From NCBI GenBank assembly GCA_003762615.1, contig RIAZ01000016.1, positions 43,301 through 107,300 of the forward strand: a DNA stretch of 64,000 nt, given 5' to 3'. The notes below the pieces were generated by a model. It was given only the letters and a program-made list of their open reading frames with translations, had not been told where the DNA came from and did no database searches. Below are positions 16,805 to 24,745 of the stretch, piece by piece (within the stretch, counting starts at the first letter, position 1; every line of letters starts with the position of its first letter). Source of the stretch: Muribaculaceae bacterium Isolate-037 (Harlan). GTDB lineage: Bacteria > Bacteroidota > Bacteroidia > Bacteroidales > Muribaculaceae. The position numbers were made by a program, and so were the translations under genes.

Positions 16805-16905
16805 ACGGAGTCCACCAAGGGCTCGGAGAAAATTTAAATACTCCGCGCTCTCCGTGCGCTCTGCGGTTAAAATTTGTCAGTGCGTTCTGCGGTTGAAATT
16901 TGTCA
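16805..16905. repeat. Dispersed repeat, copy 2, with duplicated tail
   Basis: This copy aligns with 14487-14553. Its tail TGCGGTTNAAATTTGTCAG is present twice (16862-16880 and 16888-16905). The two copies lie in the same direction on either side of the RNA/BspA block. Confidence 0.7.
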
Positions 16906-16941
16906 GGATATGGTGATAGCAAAAATTTTTTCAAAAAAAAA

Positions 16942-17012
16942 TTGGGAGGTAGGGTGATGAAATGGTAATTTTGTATGTCTAATATAATGACGGAGGATGA
17001 CATTTCCGTCAT
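16942..17012 (+). promoter_or_regulatory. Promoter and leader hairpin of the ECF sigma operon
   Basis: TTGG (16942-16945) and TAATTTTG (16966-16973) are 20 bp apart. In the leader, ATGACGGA (16987-16994) pairs perfectly with TCCGTCAT (17005-17012), 18 bp before the start codon, so it could affect translation of the sigma factor. Confidence 0.55.
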
Positions 17013-17030
17013 CGTAACATTAAGACAACA

Positions 17031-17516
17031 ATGCAATATTCCATAAAAGAGTTTGAACATATCTACATCAGGCATTTCCCGGAGGCCATAAGACTGGCAT
17101 TCTCTTTCCTTCATGATGAGGATGATGCCCGCGACGTAGTTCAGGAAGTGTTTACCAAACTCTGGGAATCAAATAGCATTGTCTCATCTCATCAGGCTTT
17201 CATAATACGCGCGACAAGAAACGCATGTCTAAACCGTATAAAAGCCACCGATATACGGGAACGAATCGTCAATTCCTTCCCGCTCGAACCGGATGATGAG
17301 GATGAAAGCACCGACGAGATATATGCCGATGTGCATCAGACGCTCCCTTCAATACTTACCGACAGAGAGCGGCAAGTGATCGACAGGATCTATTCCGAAG
17401 GAATGAGCTATAAGGATGCGGCAAAGAGTCTCGACTTATCGGTGTCCGCCATAAACAAATATACAGTCAACGCTTTACGAAAGCTTCGCAACCATTTCAA
17501 AAACAGGGAATCATGA
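17031..17516 (+). CDS. ECF RNA polymerase sigma factor
   Basis: A 161-residue sigma-70 family factor lacking regions 1 and 3. Region 2 has FLHDEDDARDVVQEVFTKLWE (core RNA polymerase binding and -10 recognition). Region 4 has LTDRERQVIDRIYSEGMSYKDAAKSLDLSVSAINKYT with its helix-turn-helix. It belongs to the Bacteroidetes ECF groups. The stop overlaps the start of the next gene by ATGA, showing translational coupling with a membrane protein that probably acts as its anti-sigma partner. Confidence 0.9.
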   Translation: MQYSIKEFEHIYIRHFPEAIRLAFSFLHDEDDARDVVQEVFTKLWESNSIVSSHQAFIIRATRNACLNRIKATDIRERIVNSFPLEPDDEDESTDEIYADVHQTLPSILTDRERQVIDRIYSEGMSYKDAAKSLDLSVSAINKYTVNALRKLRNHFKNRES

Positions 17517-18241
17517 CAGATATACAGAAAGAGATACTCATTGAGAAGATGATAAACTGTCCGACCGATCTGACAGATGAGGAACTTATGCTCATTCTAT
17601 CTGATGAGGAGCTCAAGGATATCTATGAGACTTCAAGGATACTCAAGACTTCTCTTGCAAAGCCACCGGAAACCGACCCTCGCAAAGAATGGGAACTATA
17701 TCGTCCGCGTATCGCACGCAGACCTAATATGTTCGGATGGATAGCACGGATTGCAGCAGTATTTTTCGCTGTCGTACTGATAGGCAAGATTGTTGGTTAT
17801 TCAATAGACTGGCTTTTGACCCGCGATGCGACAATGACAGACACTATTGCCATGACAACCATTCCAAGTCATGACCAAGCCAACTCACAATCTTCTGAAA
17901 CGGCAGTGCCAGTTTTTCAGAATGAGATACCGACAGAATCCATCAGAAAGCAAGATGCGACAGAAGTGCCAAAGAGGAATAATCCCAAGAAAAGGAAGGC
18001 TGCCTCTACTCAGGAAGAGAACCCGGATACTTCTTCGGAGATAGTTTCCGATGCTGAGATTGAAGAATATCTCAAATTGCAACAGGCCCGCATTGACAAT
18101 GAAATCGCGATGATCATGGCTGAGATATATCTGAATGAATATATGATGATGAACCCAACCTCCGCGAATCCCGACAATATCGATAATTTTACGGAAAACC
18201 CCTCTCCATCCTCTGCAATAAATATCATAACAAACCTATAA
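17513..18241 (+). CDS. Single-pass membrane protein, probable anti-sigma partner
   Basis: A 242-residue protein with an acidic cytoplasmic N-terminus (about 95 residues, including LTDEELMLILSDEELKDIYE), one membrane helix (WIARIAAVFFAVVLIGKIVGY, around 81-101) and a Ser/Thr/Pro-rich outer part ending in a helical EEYLKLQQARIDNEIAMIMAE. Coupling to an ECF sigma gene through an ATGA overlap plus this topology suggests sigma-factor control. It lacks the Fec-type FecR domain, so the role is inferred from context. Confidence 0.6.
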   Translation: MTDIQKEILIEKMINCPTDLTDEELMLILSDEELKDIYETSRILKTSLAKPPETDPRKEWELYRPRIARRPNMFGWIARIAAVFFAVVLIGKIVGYSIDWLLTRDATMTDTIAMTTIPSHDQANSQSSETAVPVFQNEIPTESIRKQDATEVPKRNNPKKRKAASTQEENPDTSSEIVSDAEIEEYLKLQQARIDNEIAMIMAEIYLNEYMMMNPTSANPDNIDNFTENPSPSSAINIITNL

Positions 18242-18251
18242 CACTACCTAT

Positions 18252-19109
18252 ATGAAACTACCTTTATTGAAACTCATCTGCGCGTGGATGGCATTCGTGA
18301 CATGCACAGCCACTGCCCAGACCAACATCAAAAAGGCATTTGATGCCATCATCGATAATTCTATCGTGACCGAAAATCATTCCCTTGAAATGGATCCCTC
18401 CACCGGGGAAAAAGTCAGTCAAATGGATTATTATGAATTTAAAATGCCTGCTGATAAATTCGGAATTATAAAGAATGCCGTCGGCGCGTTTGACAAAGAC
18501 AAACATTTATGCTTCGGACTTTTCAGTGGGAATGATCGTCAACCAAGTTCACCGTGGAGTTTAGCTGTGGGAGACGGGCAGAGATCAGTGAACATACTTA
18601 CCTATGGAGGAGAGTATATCTATGCTCTATTCTCAGCTCCTAAAGAGGAGGATCCCAATGGGATATACCGCTATGCCCATGGATTAAGCTACCGGCAAAA
18701 AAATGATTCTATTTATGGAATTTTGGCTACGACATACGCTCTCACATTAAAAGCAAGACAAGATATTAACGAGAAAAAGAAATTAAAAAAATCATTTCAA
18801 CTATCCGAAGACGTATTAGAATCTTTCAATAACAAGGATTTTAATCTGAATGATCTGTCGGCATTGATGAAGCAAGACTCATGGTTTGACACTCTCATGA
18901 CATATATCCAAGGACTTGAGTCAGAGACCATCGCCACCCAACGATCTCTCGCAACCAAGATATATAAGCATACCGCCAATATAAAGTCAGCTAAGGATGT
19001 CACTGAACAGGATCGCACCACTGCAATAAGGATACTATCGGATTTGATCAACACACCGCTTGATAGCGTAGTGAAAAACCTTCTTTCCTCCGCCTTACAG
19101 AATCTATAA
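18252..19109 (+). CDS. Secreted hypothetical protein of the sigma operon
   Basis: A 285-residue protein with a Sec signal peptide (WMAFVTCTATAQ, residues 12-23). The mature part begins NIKKAFDAIIDNSIVTENHSLE, has a mixed alpha/beta centre and a helical C-terminus. I do not recognise the family. It starts 10 bp after the membrane protein and ends at a terminator, so it is the third gene of the sigma operon. It may be the extracytoplasmic signal detector or the main target. Confidence 0.6.
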   Translation: MKLPLLKLICAWMAFVTCTATAQTNIKKAFDAIIDNSIVTENHSLEMDPSTGEKVSQMDYYEFKMPADKFGIIKNAVGAFDKDKHLCFGLFSGNDRQPSSPWSLAVGDGQRSVNILTYGGEYIYALFSAPKEEDPNGIYRYAHGLSYRQKNDSIYGILATTYALTLKARQDINEKKKLKKSFQLSEDVLESFNNKDFNLNDLSALMKQDSWFDTLMTYIQGLESETIATQRSLATKIYKHTANIKSAKDVTEQDRTTAIRILSDLINTPLDSVVKNLLSSALQNL

Positions 19110-19126
19110 ACAATTTCTCATATCCG

Positions 19127-19163
19127 ACGACGGTATCACGTGACGTGACGCCGTCGTTTTTTC
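19127..19163 (+). terminator. Terminator of the ECF sigma operon
   Basis: ACGACGG (19127-19133) pairs with CCGTCGT (19151-19157), with an inner CACGT/ACGTG pairing, followed by TTTTTT. Confidence 0.75.
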
Positions 19164-19184
19164 ATATCCATTTTTTGCAAAGTA

Positions 19185-19215
19185 TTGTAATACTGATATT
19201 TTTTTTATAATTTTG
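19185..19215 (+). promoter_or_regulatory. Promoter upstream of the toxin-antitoxin pair
   Basis: TTGT (19185-19188) and TAATTTTG (19208-19215) are 19 bp apart. The leader to the antitoxin start is about 220 nt and carries inverted repeats. Confidence 0.55.
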
Positions 19216-19265
19216 CATGGTATGGCAATCTGAGCAATCGTCTGGGATTGCCTAACACTATATAA

Positions 19266-19395
19266 TTTAAGGTTTAATGTTTATGGTTTATGATCATTAA
19301 ATTTTGTATAATGAAAAGATTCGTGAATTTTCGTGAATCTTAAACCTTAAACTATAAACTTTAAACCCCTGAAGTGCAGCTTGCGAAACTTCAGT
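19266..19395. repeat. Inverted AT-rich repeat and hairpin in the toxin-antitoxin leader
   Basis: Left arm TTTAAGGTTTAA...TTTATGGTTT (about 19266-19292) is imperfectly complementary to the right arm AAACCTTAAACTATAAAC (about 19341-19362). A separate CTGAAGT/ACTTCAG hairpin lies at about 19370-19394. The heptamer resembles the 3.5-kb tandem repeat. Confidence 0.6.
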
Positions 19396-19438
19396 ATATA
19401 ATTTGAAGTTGTATAAACTTTATAAAAAACAATTAGCC

Positions 19439-19648
19439 ATGACAGAGTATATTTTAAAAGTAGAAGACAAGAGTGCCTTATCTTTGATAAAAAAATTGTT
19501 GGCATACATACCCGGAGTAACCCTTTCTCCGATTAGGAAACAAAAGAAAACAGGTCTTGATGAAGCGTTGGAAGACGTAAAGCAAGGCAGGGTAACCCAG
19601 TATTCCTCTATTGACGAAATGTTTAATCATCTGAACATTAAAGTATGA
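19439..19648 (+). CDS. Antitoxin of a type II toxin-antitoxin pair
   Basis: I chose the ATG at 19439 (69 residues; MTEYILKVED). The upstream in-frame start would be a TTG. The N-terminal strand-helix looks like a small DNA-binding/dimerisation unit, and the C-terminus (LDEALEDVKQGRVTQYSSIDEMFNHLNI) is the amphipathic, toxin-wrapping part typical of RelB/DinJ-like antitoxins. The stop overlaps the toxin start by ATGA. It should neutralise the toxin and repress the operon. Confidence 0.75.
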   Translation: MTEYILKVEDKSALSLIKKLLAYIPGVTLSPIRKQKKTGLDEALEDVKQGRVTQYSSIDEMFNHLNIKV

Positions 19649-19929
19649 AGTACACAATTCGAAATACTAAAAAATTTGATAAAGACTTAATCAAATGCAA
19701 TAAAAGAGGATTACCCATAAAGAAAATCTATGAAGCTCTGACAATTCTACAAGAAACCGGATCCCTGCCTGACGAATATCGTCCTCACAAACTACATGGC
19801 AAATATGAAGGGCTATGGGAATGTCATCTCAATGGAAGAAACAGCGACTGGGTGATGATATGGGATCAGAACGATTTTGAACTGACACTCTTGATGTTGC
19901 GTACAGGATCTCATTCCGATTTATTATAG
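19645..19929 (+). CDS. YafQ-family mRNA interferase toxin
   Basis: A 94-residue RelE-superfamily toxin. The C-terminal half has the YafQ pattern: RPHKLHGKYEGLWECHLNGRNSDWVMIW, then LTLLMLRTGSHSDLL. These supply the histidines and acidic residues used for ribosome-dependent mRNA cutting in YafQ. It is translationally coupled to the antitoxin. No phage or integrase gene is adjacent, so this is a solitary chromosomal pair. Confidence 0.88.
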   Translation: MKYTIRNTKKFDKDLIKCNKRGLPIKKIYEALTILQETGSLPDEYRPHKLHGKYEGLWECHLNGRNSDWVMIWDQNDFELTLLMLRTGSHSDLL

Positions 19930-20002
19930 CTGACAATATCATAACCGTGATTATGTTTAGCTTTTTCAGATGAAATATTAGTCGTTTCTCATCAAAATTC
20001 AC

Positions 20003-20010
20003 TAATTTCG
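20003..20010 (+). promoter_or_regulatory. Probable -7 box for purC
   Basis: TAATTTCG at 20003-20010, one base from TAnnTTTG, with a T-rich TTTC about 15-18 bp upstream. The purC start is at 20041. Confidence 0.35.
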
Positions 20011-20040
20011 CAGAAAATTTCATATAACGTTTTCAAAGAT

Positions 20041-20994
20041 ATGGCTACTACATTGGTAAAGACCGATTTCAACTTCCCCGGTCAGACTGCCGAATATCAT
20101 GGCAAGGTGCGTGACGTCTACACTATCAACGACGACATCATGGTGATGGTCGCTACCGACCGTATTTCCGCCTTTGATGTGATTCTTCCCGAAGGTATTC
20201 CATATAAAGGACAGGTGCTCAACCAGATCGCCGCTTATTTCCTTGATGCCTCCGCTGATATCGTCCCCAACTGGAAACTCGCTGTGCCTGACCCCATGGT
20301 GACAGTAGGACTTAAAGCTGAGTCTTTCCCCGTCGAGATGATCATCCGTGGATACCTTACCGGAAGCGCATGGCGTGAATACAAGAAGGGTTGCCGTGAG
20401 CTCTGCGGTGTGAAACTGCCCGACGGTATGCGTGAGAACGAACGCTTCCCGGAGCCTATAATCACCCCCACCACAAAAGCTGCCGAAGGACATGACGAAA
20501 ATATTTCCCGCGAGGAGATTATAGCCCAGGGACTCGTAAGCGAGGAGAACTACAAGGTGATGGAGGACTACACCCGCAAACTTTTCGCCCTCGGATCAAA
20601 GATGGCTGCCGAGAAAGGTCTTATCCTTGTCGACACTAAATATGAATTCGGTCTGCGCGACGGCAAAGTAATCCTTATCGACGAGATACATACCCCCGAC
20701 TCTTCCCGCTATTTCTATGCCGACGGCTATCAGGAACGCTTCGAGAAGGGTGAGGAACAGCGTCAGCTCAGCAAGGAGTTCGTTCGCCAGTGGCTTATTG
20801 ACCATAACTTCATGGGACAGGAGGGACAGACAGTTCCGGAGATGACTCCCGAATTTATCAACAGCGTGTCAGACAGATACATCGAGCTATATGAGCACGT
20901 GACCGGTAACAAATTCGTAAAGGCGGAGGGTGCTGACCTCGCAGCCCGCATTGAAGACCACGTGACCGACTGCATCCTAAACCTCAAGAAATAA
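20041..20994 (+). CDS. purC: Phosphoribosylaminoimidazole-succinocarboxamide synthase
   Basis: A 317-residue SAICAR synthetase, the step of purine synthesis joining CAIR and aspartate with ATP. It has the N-terminal [12 protein letters not shown] nucleotide-binding strand pair, [21 protein letters not shown], the [17 protein letters not shown] segment and [31 protein letters not shown], which are all conserved in the family. Its length fits the longer Bacteroidetes/eukaryote-like PurC, not the 240-residue E. coli form. It is a single gene ending at a terminator shared with the convergent kdu operon. Confidence 0.95.
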   Translation: MATTLVKTDFNFPGQTAEYHGKVRDVYTINDDIMVMVATDRISAFDVILPEGIPYKGQVLNQIAAYFLDASADIVPNWKLAVPDPMVTVGLKAESFPVEMIIRGYLTGSAWREYKKGCRELCGVKLPDGMRENERFPEPIITPTTKAAEGHDENISREEIIAQGLVSEENYKVMEDYTRKLFALGSKMAAEKGLILVDTKYEFGLRDGKVILIDEIHTPDSSRYFYADGYQERFEKGEEQRQLSKEFVRQWLIDHNFMGQEGQTVPEMTPEFINSVSDRYIELYEHVTGNKFVKAEGADLAARIEDHVTDCILNLKK

Positions 20995-21011
20995 TCACAT
21001 ATAAAGATAAA

Positions 21012-21048
21012 GAAGCCGCACTCCAATCGGAATGCGGCTTCCCTTTTT
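21012..21048. terminator. Terminator between purC and kduI
   Basis: GAAGCCGCA (21012-21020) pairs with TGCGGCTTC (21033-21041), with the inner TCC/GGA also pairing, followed by a T-run. Confidence 0.8.
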
Positions 21049-21071
21049 ATATCACCATACCCATAGTCAGG

Positions 21072-21992
21072 TCATTTCATCTCAAGATACTGAATCTTGT
21101 CCATGTCGCCATAATCAAGATTCTCGCCTCCCATACCCCAGATAAACATATAGTTGGAAGTGCCTGCTGCTGCATGGATGCTCCATTCGGGCGACATAAC
21201 CGCCTGTTCATTGTGAAGCCATACAAGACGGTTCTCCTGGGGTTCTCCCATCAGATGGCATATAGCATTTCCTTCAGGAACATTGAAATAGAAATATGCC
21301 TCCACTCGACGGTCATGCGTATGCGCCGGCATCGTGTTCCACACGCTACCCGGCTTTAGCTCCGTAAGACCCATCTGCAATTGGCATGGTCCCTCCTCAA
21401 GGACGTTGGCAACTATCAGCTGGTTGATCACACGGTCGTTGCTCTCCTCCATGCTGCCCGCCTTGATGCAGTTTGCCTTTATCGAACCCTTACGCCCGTC
21501 TATCGTGATCAGCTGGGTCTTATACTCCTTATGCGCCGTGGTGGAATTGAGATAGAACTTAGCAGGATTGGAGGCATCCTTACTACGGAAGGTCACCTTC
21601 TTATTGCCACGACCAACGTAGAGAGCATCCTTGAAATGAAGTTCATAGTCCTTTCCATCTACATTCACTATGCCGTCGCCACCTATATTGATGACGCCAA
21701 GCTCTCGACGCTCCAAGAAATAGTTGGCTTTCAATGGGTCGATGGTTTCAAGCTCGACAGTCTTCGCCACCGGCACCACGCCGCCGAATATCAGGCGGTC
21801 ATACATAGAATACGTCAGAGTCACCTTATCCTTCTCCATCACCGATGGCATAACGAAGTGTGACCGGAGCTGATCAGTGGTGTAATGCTTGAAATCATCC
21901 GGATGCACGCAACGCATCATGCTATAAGTGGTCTGTGCACCCGCCGACATTGTAGCGAGAGCAAGTATTGCTGAAAATATCAATTTTTTCAT
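21072..21992 (-). CDS. kduI: 5-keto-4-deoxyuronate isomerase with a signal peptide
   Basis: The enzyme converts 4-deoxy-L-threo-5-hexosulose uronate, the spontaneous product of unsaturated uronate, to 3-deoxy-D-glycero-2,5-hexodiulosonate. The C-terminal cupin has the zinc ligands in [14 protein letters not shown] and a later H in [12 protein letters not shown]. The ATG at 21992 comes 1 bp after the permease stop and gives 306 residues. The first 20 ([20 protein letters not shown]) form a textbook Sec signal peptide, whereas KduI is normally cytoplasmic and about 280 residues long. It is the last gene of the kduD-permease-kduI operon. Confidence 0.9.
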   Translation of the reverse strand: MKKLIFSAILALATMSAGAQTTYSMMRCVHPDDFKHYTTDQLRSHFVMPSVMEKDKVTLTYSMYDRLIFGGVVPVAKTVELETIDPLKANYFLERRELGVINIGGDGIVNVDGKDYELHFKDALYVGRGNKKVTFRSKDASNPAKFYLNSTTAHKEYKTQLITIDGRKGSIKANCIKAGSMEESNDRVINQLIVANVLEEGPCQLQMGLTELKPGSVWNTMPAHTHDRRVEAYFYFNVPEGNAICHLMGEPQENRLVWLHNEQAVMSPEWSIHAAAGTSNYMFIWGMGGENLDYGDMDKIQYLEMK

Positions 21993-21993
21993 A

Positions 21994-23415
21994 TCATTCT
22001 GTTGTTTCAATTTTATCTGAATTATTAGCTATCATAGCTTTCTGATTACGCAGGATATGCACGCGGTTCCACCACATCATACCCATCGTGGCAACCACGA
22101 GCAATCCGGCTCCCACCCATTTGAGATTCTCCGTACATTGGAATATCACCCATGCCAACGGAGAGGAGGCGAAATCGAGACTTCCACCCTCAAAACCTTC
22201 CGGTATAGCCACTGCCGAGTCTCCCGTAGCGGCATACACGTCCTTAGCCGCAAGAGTGAACCATGGGGAAAGGTTTGTCACCATATACAGACCGATGATT
22301 ATGACCACAAGTCCGATTATGAAAGTCTTGACCACGTTACCCTTCGTAAAAGGCAGAACAAGTGGAAACACGTAGAACATCCCAGCCAACGATGCCAACG
22401 GCAGGAATTGGTTCCCCGGAAGCAGCACGGCGAGGGCAAGAGTGGCAGGTATAAGCAATAATGATACCACAAGCGTAGTGGGATGACCTATGACAAGTGC
22501 CGGACTCATGCCGATGTTCAACCCGTCAGCCCCCTTGAATTTTCTTGCTATAAGGCTGCGGGTAGCATCCGAGATCGGCTTCAAGCCCTCTATGAAGAGC
22601 ACCGTTACACGGGGGATAAGCTCCATAACCGCACCCATCTTTATTCCGAGTCCCAGGATATAAGGGATCTTATCCACTATCTCGCCAAATGAGGAACACG
22701 TCAGGCAACCGATCACCATCCCGACAACCACGCCGAGAAATAATGGCTCACCAAGCAATCCGAATCTCTTCTTCATCCCCTCCGCATCAATCTCGATACG
22801 GTTCATTCCCGGAATCTTGTCAAGACCCTTGTTGATAGCCCATGCAAAAGGCACGAATCCTGCGCAAAACGGCTGGGGAATGGATATGCCATCCATATCC
22901 TTATAGAAATTCTGAAACTTCTTTGCCGTCATGTCAGCAAGTATCAGGGTGACGATATAGCATATTATCGCGCCGAAGAAGCCCCATGCCAAGGAGCCGG
23001 AGGCAAAATAGATCACCGCACCGATGAATGCGAAATGCCAATAGTTCCACAGGTCGATGTTGACGGTGCGAGTCGTCTTCGTCAGCAGCATGATGATGTT
23101 GACACCCAGACATACCGGAATTATGAACGCGCCGACAGCCGTGTTATATGCCACTGCCGCAGCAGCAGGCCAACCCATGTCGAACACTTTCAACTGCAAG
23201 TCGTAGAGACCGACAACGGAATTCAATGCAGGACCGAGGGCGGATGTGAGCAACGCAGTCACTATCGACAGACCCACGAAACCCACTCCGACTTTCAATC
23301 CTGATTTCAGCGCGTCGCCAAACTTTATGCCTATACACAATCCGAGAATCGTGAAGATTACAGGCATCATCACCGCCGCACCAAGACCGATGATATAGGA
23401 AAATACCGACTCCAT
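21994..23415 (-). CDS. Orphan PTS EIIC-like permease (GatC family)
   Basis: A 473-residue membrane protein with about ten to twelve hydrophobic segments, matching the galactitol EIIC (GatC) fold. The N-terminus [24 protein letters not shown], the [12 protein letters not shown] stretch and [24 protein letters not shown] are characteristic. No IIA or IIB component or fused domain is present. It sits 3 bp after kduD and 1 bp before kduI, so it probably transports a uronate or a KduI/KduD intermediate. It might do so without phosphorylation. The C-terminal extension ([17 protein letters not shown] and onwards) is extra to short GatC proteins. Confidence 0.8.
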   Translation of the reverse strand: MESVFSYIIGLGAAVMMPVIFTILGLCIGIKFGDALKSGLKVGVGFVGLSIVTALLTSALGPALNSVVGLYDLQLKVFDMGWPAAAAVAYNTAVGAFIIPVCLGVNIIMLLTKTTRTVNIDLWNYWHFAFIGAVIYFASGSLAWGFFGAIICYIVTLILADMTAKKFQNFYKDMDGISIPQPFCAGFVPFAWAINKGLDKIPGMNRIEIDAEGMKKRFGLLGEPLFLGVVVGMVIGCLTCSSFGEIVDKIPYILGLGIKMGAVMELIPRVTVLFIEGLKPISDATRSLIARKFKGADGLNIGMSPALVIGHPTTLVVSLLLIPATLALAVLLPGNQFLPLASLAGMFYVFPLVLPFTKGNVVKTFIIGLVVIIIGLYMVTNLSPWFTLAAKDVYAATGDSAVAIPEGFEGGSLDFASSPLAWVIFQCTENLKWVGAGLLVVATMGMMWWNRVHILRNQKAMIANNSDKIETTE

Positions 23416-23418
23416 ACG

Positions 23419-24213
23419 TTATTTCGGCTGTTTTCCGATATATGCCAATATGCCGCCATCCACATACAGCACATGACCATTTACAAAATTCGAGGCATCT
23501 GAAGCCAAGAATACTGCCGGACCCATCAGATCCTCCGGGGTGCCCCAGCGTGCTGCCGGTGTCTTGGATATGATGAACTGGTCAAACGGATGACGACTGC
23601 CGTCAGCCTGACGCTCTCGGAGCGGAGCTGTCTGTTCTGTCGCTATATAGCCGGGACCGATGCCGTTGCACTGGATATTATGCTCGCCATATTCCGAGCA
23701 GATGTTGCGCGTCAGCATCTTCAGACCACCCTTCGCAGCGGCATACGCGCTGACCGTCTCCCTGCCAAGCTCACTCATCATCGAGCAGACATTAATGATC
23801 TTCCCATGCCCCTTGCGTATCATTCCGGGGATGACAGCCTTAGCACATATATAGGGAGCCACGAGGTCAACGTCGATGACGCGACGGAAATCCTCCACTG
23901 CCATCTCCTCCATAGGTATGCGCTTGATTATTCCGGCATTGTTGACCAATATATCAATCACGCCTACTGTCGCCTCGATATCAGCCACCATATCCTTGAC
24001 TGCCGCCTCATCCGTGACGTCACACACGTAGCCCTTGGCATCTATCCCAAGAGCCTTATAAGCAGCAAGACCAAGTTCCATGCTGTGTTGGCTTGAACTG
24101 TTGAACACTACCCTCGCACCAGCCTCTGCAAAAGCCTGTGCCATGGCGAAACCGATTCCATGAGCAGCACCCGTGACGAGTGCCACCTTTCCTTCCAATG
24201 AAAATTGATTCAT
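23419..24213 (-). CDS. kduD: 2-dehydro-3-deoxy-D-gluconate 5-dehydrogenase
   Basis: A 264-residue short-chain dehydrogenase. It has the cofactor loop TGAAHGIGFAMA, NNAGIIKR, and the catalytic Ser/Tyr/Lys set in NVCSMMSELGRETVSAYAAAKGG. The ending VDGGILAYIGKQP is typical of KduD. It reduces the product of KduI to 2-keto-3-deoxygluconate, leading to KdgK/KdgA, which are not in this window. First gene of the kdu operon, divergent from the propeller/AraC regulator. Confidence 0.9.
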   Translation of the reverse strand: MNQFSLEGKVALVTGAAHGIGFAMAQAFAEAGARVVFNSSSQHSMELGLAAYKALGIDAKGYVCDVTDEAAVKDMVADIEATVGVIDILVNNAGIIKRIPMEEMAVEDFRRVIDVDLVAPYICAKAVIPGMIRKGHGKIINVCSMMSELGRETVSAYAAAKGGLKMLTRNICSEYGEHNIQCNGIGPGYIATEQTAPLRERQADGSRHPFDQFIISKTPAARWGTPEDLMGPAVFLASDASNFVNGHVLYVDGGILAYIGKQPK

Positions 24214-24745
24214 GATAGTTGATTTTATCTTTTTATTTTATCTTAATACGAGCTACGTTGAAAAGGCTACGCCTCAATCTGGCAATAAATATATGCTCAG
24301 ACAACGTTACAAATATAAGAAGTTTTCACGAAATTATCCATATCATCCTACCAATATTGCAATATCCGGTATGCTTTCTCCTCAATTTGAAATATTTTTA
24401 CACCCCACCTTAAAAACCTTCCCGACACGTCATCTGTCTCATTATTTACCTCCCATTATTTCATGCGATCTCATACTGATACTCCGGCACTCCGTAATGA
24501 CATGATTTACAATACATATAATTTTATGATACTCTAATTTATTGATACTATTCCATAATTATGATTACCGATTGCACTTCTTTCTCCTGAAAAACTTTTT
24601 TCTCGCCATAACTAAGATTGACAATTCTTGGAATTTCTTTTTAAGAAATATTTTATACCTTTACATAAATAATCTTTGATATCGGCTTATATGGAACACT
24701 CAAAGATTGTCACCTATAGCGATATCCAACCTATTTTGAAATACC
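24214..24745. promoter_or_regulatory. Divergent intergenic region between kduD and the regulator
   Basis: About 530 bp without a gene. On the minus strand TATATTTG (24317-24310) is an exact TAnnTTTG box, about 97 bp before kduD. On the plus strand TACCTTTA (24656-24663) is a weaker box before the regulator. The regulator may bind here; I see no clear operator repeat. Confidence 0.45.
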
